In this document: positions 44,218 through 52,540 of the stretch, piece by piece
Layout of the letters: each line of letters opens with the position of its first letter
How positions within the stretch are numbered: the stretch's first letter is position 1
Source: JAPXRI01 sp033813635
Lineage (GTDB): Bacteria > Bacillota > Clostridia > Oscillospirales > QAMX01
Direction: 5' to 3'
DNA: 64,000 nucleotides
Assembly: GCA_033813635.1 (NCBI GenBank)
Contig: JAPXRI010000011.1
Location: forward strand, 7,954 to 71,953
Made by a program: the position numbers and the translations under genes
The notes under the pieces: model-generated
Seen by the model: the letters and a program-made list of their open reading frames with translations, nothing else
What the model was told of the DNA's origin: nothing
Databases searched by the model: none

Positions 44218-45711
44218 ATGAACATCGTTCCTTCCGCGCAGATTTTTGAGACCGGCAACTATTTTTGCACCTGGGCGACCCAGGGGACATGGTTTCCCCC
44301 AAAACCCGGTGAAAACACGGACGACACGGGCTGCCGCTATACGAGAAATGGAATCAACGCGCGCTATCTGTTCGCGAACGACGGTGCGCTCGAAGAAATT
44401 CCGAAGGATATCCGCGGCGACCTGATTGTCGTAATCGACGACGGGTGGGACGTGCCATATGACACCAAAAATCCCGAGAACATCAGGGCTTTCGGCGCTT
44501 GTATGCCGGACGCGGAGCGTTTCCCTGGAATGGGCGAAACACCCGAAGCGCGGCTTTTCGGATTGAGCGAGCGCGTAAAGCGGCTCGGTTTTCGCGGGCT
44601 AGGTCTCTGGATCGCCGTCCAGGTCCCCGGCGAGGACAGGGATTCGCAGCTCTCCCTCGAGGCTTTTACGGAAAGATGGGAGAAAAACGCCCGCCTCTGC
44701 GGTGAAGCCGGGATCGCTTACTGGAAGGTCGACTGGGGACGGCACGCCAATACATTTGAGTTCAGGAACGCTTTGAGCGAAGCAGTCCGGAAATACGCTC
44801 CCGCCCTTCTTATCGAGCATTCCTATGTCTCGAGCCCGATGTCCGAGTCCCCGGAGGAACGCAACACAGATAAGTTCAAGGAAAAGCTGGAAACAATCAA
44901 AAAAACGCTCCAGGTCTCGGACTTTTTCCGAACCTACGACGTGATGTACGAGCTCGACGCCCCGTCGACGCTTATCCGTCTCCGCGATCTTTTCGCCGAG
45001 CATGACGCTCTCCGGCCTGACGGACACAGGCATATTCCCAACGTTGAGTACCTGTGCATGCTCGGCGCTGCGCTCGGCTGCTCGGTGGGCGTGATGCAGC
45101 ACCCGGCGCGCTCCAAAGCGTCGGAATTTGAGATTAGACGGGCGCTGTCCTGGTACCGCATCGCGCCGCCGTTCGCGATTGAGAAGACCCCGGTTTTCGT
45201 TTCAGAAGAAGAGCTTACGGACGCGTGGACCTTTGAGGGGGACCCCTCGGTCTGGCCCCATTACGGCGGGCAGACGAAAACGCAGACTGCCCCGGCGCGA
45301 ATCAGCCGGAATGCTCCTCTTCCCGAGGTCCGCGCGGAGAGCGGCCTTCTCCCATACGTCGTCTGCGCGTTAAATCCGTTTACCTGCTGCTTTTCGGTCG
45401 CGGCGCTTCCGAGAACACAGGTGGGAAGCCTTAAGCGCAGCGCCCCGGCGGACGTCACGGCCTTTGCCGGGAAGCCCGACTGCCCGGTCGGCGTGTTCGG
45501 CGATTATTCGTCTCTCACGATTGTTTTCGACGGGTCCGTCAACGGCAAAAAGGTTTTCGCGCAGGACCTCGCCGGAAAACACGCGGAGGACGTCACCGGA
45601 TGCGTCAGTATAAAAGAAAACCGTCTCGTCCTTCCCGGCGGCCTGATTTCGAAAATCGGCAAGTCCGCTTCACCCGAGGGACCGGCCGGCATGGCGTTAA
45701 AATTATTATAG
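44218..45711 (+). CDS. Clan-D-like (alpha-galactosidase-type) glycosidase
   Basis: A 497-residue protein resembling GH27/GH36 (clan GH-D). VIDDGWD (residues 72-78), GLGLWIA (about 127-133) and YWKVDWG (168-174) match the clan's barrel motifs; Asp172 is the expected nucleophile. A beta domain follows from about residue 370. No signal peptide, so it is likely cytosolic. The ATG at 44218 has GAGGTG seven bases upstream; TTG at 44212 is too close. It lies 16 bases after leuB without a terminator between, so it rides on the leucine transcript, although functionally it resembles the opposite-strand glycosidase cluster next to it. The substrate is unknown. Confidence 0.6.
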   Translation: MNIVPSAQIFETGNYFCTWATQGTWFPPKPGENTDDTGCRYTRNGINARYLFANDGALEEIPKDIRGDLIVVIDDGWDVPYDTKNPENIRAFGACMPDAERFPGMGETPEARLFGLSERVKRLGFRGLGLWIAVQVPGEDRDSQLSLEAFTERWEKNARLCGEAGIAYWKVDWGRHANTFEFRNALSEAVRKYAPALLIEHSYVSSPMSESPEERNTDKFKEKLETIKKTLQVSDFFRTYDVMYELDAPSTLIRLRDLFAEHDALRPDGHRHIPNVEYLCMLGAALGCSVGVMQHPARSKASEFEIRRALSWYRIAPPFAIEKTPVFVSEEELTDAWTFEGDPSVWPHYGGQTKTQTAPARISRNAPLPEVRAESGLLPYVVCALNPFTCCFSVAALPRTQVGSLKRSAPADVTAFAGKPDCPVGVFGDYSSLTIVFDGSVNGKKVFAQDLAGKHAEDVTGCVSIKENRLVLPGGLISKIGKSASPEGPAGMALKLL

Positions 45712-45716
45712 ATACT

Positions 45717-45749
45717 AACGCGGCTTTGAATTTGGTTCAAAGCCGCGTT
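45717..45749. terminator. Hairpin between convergent transcripts
   Basis: A perfect 14-bp stem (AACGCGGCTTTGAA at 45717-45730 with 45736-45749) and loop TTTGG. The T runs are weak on both sides, but position and stem strength fit a shared terminator for the ilv-leu transcript and the minus-strand glycosidase operon. Confidence 0.75.
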
Positions 45750-45778
45750 CGCTTATCTGCTCTCCTATTGGATTTCCG

Positions 45779-47806
45779 TTAATCCAGCTTCGCGTATACC
45801 ACCGTCTGCGCCGTGAGCTTCAGAGTCAGCTTTCCGTTTTCAAAGGACGCGTCGAGCGGCATGTTAAAGCGCGGAGCGCATAGGATATGCTCGGATAAAA
45901 TCTCGCAGGTCTCCTCGGCGTGCGAGAGGTTGACGGCGATCAGAACCTTCTCCGTGCCGGTTCCCTTCTGCCAGAGCCCGCTTAAAACTGCCTCGCTTTT
46001 AAACGCGCCCTTCATCGTTTCGCCCTCGATTTTTTTCGCACCGCTTTTGACATAGGGCGGTCTCAAGAGCCTTCCGTAGAGGAGATAATCCTTAAGCGCT
46101 TCCCTGGTCTTTACGATGGCGTTGTAAAAACCTCTGTTTTTCAGGTTCAGGTATCTGTTCGGGTTTATCCAGCCGAGCTGCTCTCCCCATAAAAGAGACT
46201 GCGCGGCGACCGCGAACAAGACATCCTCGTCCGCCATATTGTAGCAGCGGCCGAATGCGATCATGTGCCTGCCATAAACCGCCGTAAAGGCCGGAACCTG
46301 CCCGTCAAATACGGAGTCCCATGACAGATATCCCTGAAACATGTCGACAAACGGCTCAGCCGTGGATTCGGTCGTCAGTGCGGACCCGGCCGGCACCGCC
46401 TTCCTTACCTGCTCTAACAGCCTGTGATACTCCTTAACCCACCAGCGGCCTCCGCCAACGGGATGCCCGTGGGTCTCGTCATAACAGAGTACCGGCGGAG
46501 CCGAGGCGATCTGGTCTACGTAGACAGCGTCGACGCCGACCTCGTTAAGCAGCCTGTCGATGACCTCCTTTTGCTTATTGACCCACACGGGGGATGACGG
46601 GCACATGACTGCGAGCTTCACCGGGCTGCCGTCCTCCTCCTTCGAGCCGTAGAACTCGGTAACGGGTTCGCCTGCGGTGTCCTTCGTGGCTCCTTTCCTT
46701 GCGACGGTCGAGAACTGATAATCCCGCGTCTTCATGTCGCGCGTATCCCAGAGCCTTCCGTTGATATAGGGCATCACCCTTATTCCGGCCTCCTGAAGCC
46801 TTTTAAAGCTGTCCAGAAAGCATTTTTTCGCAGGGAAATAGTGCGGGTAATCATTGTCAAACGGTATCTCGTGCCAGACATACAGGTGTAGCGAAGAGGT
46901 GCAGCCGAGCTCCTTTTGCGCTTTCAGCAGGTTTTCGACATAGCTTTCGTCGTCTCCCACCGAGCATAGCCACCAGTTAGCGGTATTTTGCATCCATTCC
47001 GGTACGTCTATCCTTAAGCCGTTTTTCACCGGGGAGAGCCATGAGGCTTCGGCTTCTACGAATGCGGAATAAATCATCGCCGCGTCGTACCAATCGCCCT
47101 TAAAAGCCCTGACCGCAAGGCGTCCGGGCAGCATCTGAGAGTTCCCGGGGATCCCCGCGTTTTCGCAGAAAAACACCGCATAAAGCCTCAAAACCGGGCT
47201 GTCCTTCTCTTTCGCGTAGGAGAAAATCTTGTACGAGGCGTCGGGATCATGGACGCCGTAATAGACGCTCTCCCCCGTCGACTCGTCCGTGACCGCCATA
47301 AATTGCATGCCTGCGGCGCTGGCCGGGTACTGGTCCCTCGGGTCGGCTTCTTTTCCGGCTAATTCGCGGAGCAGCGCACCGCTTCCGTGTGGGTGGAAGA
47401 GACAGGTGTCCACGTCAACCTGATAGTAGAGATTGGGGTATTCTAGCGAGACAACGCCGTATCTCGCGCTTTCGTTTAAAAACTCAGCCGTGAATTCGAC
47501 CGCGTCGTTTTCCTCAGCGCAGCGGGCGGTCAGCATGACCGTCAGGCCGCAGTCACCGGATCTCAGCGTGATAATACCCTCTTCACCGTGCCGCTCGGCA
47601 CTCACCGCATCCCAGCCTTCCGCCGAAGTCATCTCGATCTCTTCCCGGCTTTCCGAATCCCGGAGAGTCAACCTAAAAACCGGCGTCCGATAGTCCCCGT
47701 CAACGTTGGCGTTCTTTCCGAATGCGGAAAGCTCCGCACCGCTGTTGTCATACAGGATTTTTAAGGAAAGTCTGCCTGACGCTATGACGAATGTCTTTTC
47801 CTTCAT
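45779..47806 (-). CDS. DUF6259-like glycosidase protein
   Basis: A 675-residue protein. An N-terminal beta-sandwich (about residues 1-250) precedes a TIM-barrel-like region (about 290-560) containing WWLCSVGDDESY, YVWHEIPFDNDYPHYFP, MPYINGRLWD and VDAVYVDQIASAPPVLCYDETHGHP, which resembles the DUF6259/GH-like family. The C-terminus is beta-rich. Asp/Glu candidates are in VYVDQ and TTESTAEPF. No signal peptide. Last gene of the six-gene operon, 29 bases after the propeller gene. Activity is not established. Confidence 0.6.
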   Translation of the reverse strand: MKEKTFVIASGRLSLKILYDNSGAELSAFGKNANVDGDYRTPVFRLTLRDSESREEIEMTSAEGWDAVSAERHGEEGIITLRSGDCGLTVMLTARCAEENDAVEFTAEFLNESARYGVVSLEYPNLYYQVDVDTCLFHPHGSGALLRELAGKEADPRDQYPASAAGMQFMAVTDESTGESVYYGVHDPDASYKIFSYAKEKDSPVLRLYAVFFCENAGIPGNSQMLPGRLAVRAFKGDWYDAAMIYSAFVEAEASWLSPVKNGLRIDVPEWMQNTANWWLCSVGDDESYVENLLKAQKELGCTSSLHLYVWHEIPFDNDYPHYFPAKKCFLDSFKRLQEAGIRVMPYINGRLWDTRDMKTRDYQFSTVARKGATKDTAGEPVTEFYGSKEEDGSPVKLAVMCPSSPVWVNKQKEVIDRLLNEVGVDAVYVDQIASAPPVLCYDETHGHPVGGGRWWVKEYHRLLEQVRKAVPAGSALTTESTAEPFVDMFQGYLSWDSVFDGQVPAFTAVYGRHMIAFGRCYNMADEDVLFAVAAQSLLWGEQLGWINPNRYLNLKNRGFYNAIVKTREALKDYLLYGRLLRPPYVKSGAKKIEGETMKGAFKSEAVLSGLWQKGTGTEKVLIAVNLSHAEETCEILSEHILCAPRFNMPLDASFENGKLTLKLTAQTVVYAKLD

Positions 47807-47835
47807 ATCTGCCTTACTCCATTTCCTTGAATTTT

Positions 47836-49701
47836 TTATTCTATATACGCGGTCAGTCTGCCGATAGCGTATTTTCCGCTTAATGGTTTTAATCTTATGC
47901 CGTGCGGCCCGTAGGGAAGCCGCGGGGAGACGTACAATGCTCCCGGATTTTCGGTATTTTTGCTGCTGTAATCTATTTCTCCCTCTTTATTGCCGTCGAT
48001 AATAACCTCAGCCCTGCCGAGCCCGGGAATTTTCGGGGCATCAAGTTCAAAACGTGCGCAGTACACGTTCCATTTTACCGTTGTTCCGGCCGAGCCGAGG
48101 TATGTGCCGTCAGGAAGCGCCTCAAAATCCTTTTCCCTCTGCCCGGCGCCCAAAATCGCCTCTTTTGCGCTGTAGACAAGCCTAAGTCCGTATTTTTTTC
48201 CGCATATATCGAAGCTTTTGCAGGTAATAACGGTAAACTCATGGGCTATAAGCGCGACCGGCGACGCTTCCGGCGCGGGCGGTAGACTGGAGGTGAGCTT
48301 CGCGTCGCCGTTTGCGCTGACCGCGATGTGTTCGCCGTTCCTTTCTATGCTGACCTTTTTAATATCGCTATCCGATTCTAGTTCCCTTTGCGTATGGACA
48401 AGGCCGTTTTCATCGACGGATATCAGCGAGAGCGTGTTATTCTCTATTCTTACCGCGTTATAATTGTATAAAGCCGCGTTGTCCGGCGAAGCGTCTGAGG
48501 AAACCCTGTCCGGACCGAGAACGCCGCGATAGTCGAACGCTATTTCGGCGCAGCCGGAGAGTAAAAAATCCGCTTCCAGCGTAAAATCACGGTATCCCCG
48601 AAGAAGCGGGGAAACGGATTTTCCGCCGTGCCCCGAAAGAGTAAAACCGTCGGATATCGGCTCGTCCCAGCGGCGGGAAGCGGTCGAGATCACACCGTAC
48701 CCGCGGTCGTCGCGCGAGGGGTAAATCACGTAAAACCGACCGCCTTCGACAAAGCCGCTTATCGTCTGGCCCCAGATTCCGAAGCGCTCCTCCGGAACAG
48801 GCCGCGAATGCCATACGTTCCCGTCCGAGACCAGCCGCCACGCCTCCGGCTGATGCGCTTTTTCAAGCTCTGCCGCGAAAACGCACTGGTAATTCCTGTT
48901 CCTTGCCACCGATGTAGCCGGGGCGTAGACCGTATCTCCCACAACGAAGCAGGGGTAGAACTCGAGAAGCGGCGGGTAGTATTCGTTCCTGTCTGGCGAC
49001 AAAAGCAGCTTCGGCTCGCTCCACTCCCCCTCCGAATCACTCGCCGTAAGACATGAAAGCCCCCAGGCGAAATACTCTCCCGAGTCGCAGAGTGCAAGCG
49101 ACAGGTAATCGTTCTTCCGCGGAATGACCGTCGCGGCGTAAAGCCTTGAAAAGCGTCCGAGCTTTCCGCGAAGAGCCTCGTTTGAAATATAGGGGTTTTT
49201 AACTCTTGTGAAGGGCCCCGCCGGATTCGAAGCCCAGGCGATCGCCGAACCGGAATCCATACCTTTAGCGCCTGTATGCGCCGTTTTCCAAGAATAGTTA
49301 TTTGTGCACCAGTCATAGGTCAGCAGGTATTTCTTTTGTTTCTCATCGTAGAAAATGACCGCGTCCGGAAAATGGTCGGAGGGCACAGCATGGCCGTCGA
49401 ACCGAAAGCCCTTCTCAAAGCCTTCTCCTAGGCACACCCAGTTTTTTCCCTTGTCGGCGGAGCGGTAGATGATAAAATGGCTCGGCGCGTCCGGATCTAC
49501 CCGGTAACCCTCGGGGTAAAGCCCGGCGTAGAGATACCATATACCGTCAAAGTCCGCGAAAAGAGAGCCGTTGACCGCCCATTCAAAGGGCGGAGATGAA
49601 CGATGTATTGTTCCGGTTTTCTCGAACGCGTCGAACGACGGGTCGCCGATAATCGGGTGCCGCAGCCAATGCGCCGCGTTTGCTTTTTTCGCGTAATCCA
49701 T
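47836..49701 (-). CDS. Five-bladed beta-propeller glycosidase-like protein (GH43/GH32-related)
   Basis: A 621-residue protein whose N-terminal part (about residues 1-340) looks like a five-bladed propeller of the GH43/GH32 type: NGSLFADFDGIWYLYAG, PDAVIFYDEKQKKYLLTYDW and ISGFVEGGRFYVIYPSRDD. A C-terminal beta-sandwich (about 360-600) resembles the GH32 accessory domain, with IARFEL-type strands (YCARFELD). The catalytic Asp/Glu triad cannot be assigned with confidence. Cytosolic by lack of a signal peptide. Fifth gene of the operon. Confidence 0.58.
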   Translation of the reverse strand: MDYAKKANAAHWLRHPIIGDPSFDAFEKTGTIHRSSPPFEWAVNGSLFADFDGIWYLYAGLYPEGYRVDPDAPSHFIIYRSADKGKNWVCLGEGFEKGFRFDGHAVPSDHFPDAVIFYDEKQKKYLLTYDWCTNNYSWKTAHTGAKGMDSGSAIAWASNPAGPFTRVKNPYISNEALRGKLGRFSRLYAATVIPRKNDYLSLALCDSGEYFAWGLSCLTASDSEGEWSEPKLLLSPDRNEYYPPLLEFYPCFVVGDTVYAPATSVARNRNYQCVFAAELEKAHQPEAWRLVSDGNVWHSRPVPEERFGIWGQTISGFVEGGRFYVIYPSRDDRGYGVISTASRRWDEPISDGFTLSGHGGKSVSPLLRGYRDFTLEADFLLSGCAEIAFDYRGVLGPDRVSSDASPDNAALYNYNAVRIENNTLSLISVDENGLVHTQRELESDSDIKKVSIERNGEHIAVSANGDAKLTSSLPPAPEASPVALIAHEFTVITCKSFDICGKKYGLRLVYSAKEAILGAGQREKDFEALPDGTYLGSAGTTVKWNVYCARFELDAPKIPGLGRAEVIIDGNKEGEIDYSSKNTENPGALYVSPRLPYGPHGIRLKPLSGKYAIGRLTAYIE

Positions 49702-49713
49702 AACCCGCTCCCC

Positions 49714-52517
49714 TCAGAGGTAATGCCTGGTTATGTTTAAAAGCAGAATATCGGCGGCAGGGTTTTTTCCGAGGTTAGGAAGAATATCAAGCGTATTGAA
49801 TACTAGCTTGCCTTTTCCGAATCCGTATTCGCATATCACTGGCCCGCCGAGATACCCGCCCGGCACCGGCTGCCCTACACCGAAGGCCGCGCAGAGCGTA
49901 TTGTCCGGAGTCTTCACACCGCTTAAAAATTTTGACGGAAATAGCGTATCGTAGAAGTCCGCTTCCATCAGAGCGCCTGGTTTCAGCCCGGCAAATACGG
50001 GGTGATTTTTCGTCACGCCGTCGAGGTGGTAGAGCCAATTGTTGTATTTTTCGAGCTTTCCGCCGCAAAGCATCGGAAATATTTCGAGAACTCCGGTATC
50101 GGAAAGTATATCTGGGTCCAGAAAAACCACCGTTCCGCCATTTTTCGCTCTGTCCAGAAGCTCTTCGGTATCCTCCTTGCAGGCGCAGCCCGCGAGCGTT
50201 AACGGCGAGGGACCGTCCGTATAGACGCCCTTGCTCGCTAGAAAAGCCGAAACGCTTAAATCTATGCCTGAGATTGAAACGGTGATATCCTGTGAAAGAG
50301 CGTCCGGATCGGAGACATAGAGCTTTTGCCTGCCGCCTCGCGGCGCGCCGCCCGAGAGAAGCGTCGCCGCGAACTCGTACTCGCCGGGGTCGTCAATTAC
50401 GATATTCTCCGTTAAAACGGAGACAGCCAGCGGCGGCATGCCGCCGCAATAGTTTTCGGGCAGCGTGATCTCGCAATCCTTTTGCCAGACAAAACCGTTT
50501 CTTCCTCTGATTCTGAAAGCCGCGGGATATTTTCCGGGTTTCAGAACGTCCTCGTTTGCCAGCACCGCCTCTATTCTAAACGGTTTTCTTGCGTAAACGT
50601 GATTTTTTTCGCAAAAAAGGCACCATCTGAGCGGCGCGAGACCCTCGGGGAGCACGTCGCCGATGCCGGGCTTAATGATCCGCCAGTAGGTCCAGAGCCC
50701 TTCTCCGGTCAGCCCGTGATCTAGAAGCCCCGTGATGTTGTACCCGCAGATCCTCGGGTTCGAGCGTACGGTATCGAAGTTGATCTGCCTCAGCCTGCAC
50801 TGCGCTGCCATCGAGGCGGTCAGAAAATCCTCGGCGAAGCTGTATACACCGTCAAAGCCGAGGTTTTTCCAGTCCAGTTCAAAGCGTTCGGCCATCGAGC
50901 GGTATAATGACGCGTCCTCCCCGTCGGAGCGATACCCGTTTTCCGCGAATTTCCGGTATTCCTCGAAGACATTGTTCTGGCTTGCATGCCCGTATTCGGA
51001 AATGAAGACGGGTTTTTCATCCGGCGAACGGCTGAGGTTCCGGATAAAAGCCGTAGCTTCGGGTGTCTGCGGCAGCCACGGGTAGATATGCACATCCCCC
51101 ATTCCTTCGATGTAGGCCAGCTGCATATTTTTTTCTCAATAACGACATCCGGTCCCTCGGAGGCCCACTGATACTCCCAGACCGCGCTCCCCGGATTCGA
51201 CACCGAGCCCGTTTTATGCTCGGCGTCCCATCTGCCGCTGGAGAGGATGACGAGGCGGATATCGTCGAGCGCACGCAGCTCCGGCAAGAAGTCCCTCGCG
51301 TGCCGGTAGACCGGGCCGTCGAAGGTCTCGTTAAGAAGTCCCCACATCGCCACCGACGGGTGGTTGCGGTCTCTCAGAATCATCGCTTTGACCGCGCGGT
51401 CATAGCGCTCCCCCATTTTGTCGGACTCGCCTAAAAGCCATGCAGCGCTGCACTCCTCGTACACAAGCAGCCCGAGCTCGTCGCAGAAATCCAGCTGTTC
51501 CGGCAGCGCGACGCCCGAGATAAAGCGCACCGCGTTCAGTCCGAGGGCCTTTGCGTACACCAGATCTTTCCGGACCATCTCCGGGTCCCGGCTCATCAGA
51601 ATGCCCACCGGCATGTGGTTTCCGGTGTGTGAGCTTTTCAGGAAAATACGTTTTCCGTTCAGAAAGAAATATCCGTTTTTCACGCGGAAATCCCGGAATC
51701 CGAAGCGGAGGCGTCTGCAGTCCTCGCTTAAGTCCGCGGAGAGCGATATTTCGGCGAGGTATAAAAACGGGTCCGCAAAGCTCCAGCAGCGGTGATTCTC
51801 AATTTTTTCAGATAAAACGATTTTCGTCTCACCGGGGGCAAGCTCGGCATCATAGCCAAACGATGTGACCGAATATCCGCTCCTGTTTTCGCTCAAATTA
51901 ACCTTAATCTGACCTAAAACGGGCGAATATTTCCCGTTTTGCACCGTAATTTCAACGCTCAAAAGCCCGGTTTCGCAGTCCGGCTTCAGAAAAACGTCGG
52001 TTATCCGCACCTCCGGCACCGTATAGAGCTCGACTGACTGCATTATTCCGCCGACGTCGAGCGTACTGCCCGGCATGTATGTCTTGTTTACCTTGTTTCT
52101 GTGCGCGGTCTCGGAGAGCGTTATTCCGTCTATCCTGCGCTCGTCCGGCACCAGCACGCGGACCGCCAGATAGTTGCTTTCACTTAATATCCCGGTCACG
52201 TCGAACGAAAACGCCTCTTCCCCGTCCTCGTGAAGGCCGAGATAGGTTTCGTTCAGCCACACCTCGCAAAGGTAGTCCACCGCGTTGAATTTTAAAATGC
52301 TGCGAGAGTTTTCGCGGGGCGAGAGCCTGTTTTCAAACGAGAGGAAATACCATGCAACCCCGTCATAATAAGGGAATACCTCCTGTATCACGGCGGGTAC
52401 TGTGATATCCTTTTTTTCAATGCGCTTATCTTTTCTGAAAAAGTCCGTACGGCCCGTGTTATCCGGGTCGACGGCGATCTGCCACAGTCCGTCAAGCCTT
52501 TGATGATTAATTCCCAT
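49714..52517 (-). CDS. GH2 family glycosidase, interrupted by a frameshift
   Basis: Two overlapping frames form one GH2-type enzyme of about 930 residues. Frame one (from ATG 52517) has the sugar-binding and immunoglobulin-like domains and the barrel, with acid/base Glu397 in MWGLLNET. Frame two (49714-51126) continues with the nucleophile in KPVFISEYGHA and further beta domains. The break is at a run of seven A on the coding strand (51134-51128); an eighth A would restore one frame. It may be a sequencing error, a real mutation, or slippage/-1 frameshifting. If not bypassed, the enzyme is split between its two catalytic residues. Beta-galactosidase or beta-glucuronidase activity is likely, but not certain. 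Confidence 0.75.
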
Positions 52518-52540
52518 ATCTGTTTCTCCTTTGATTTTCG

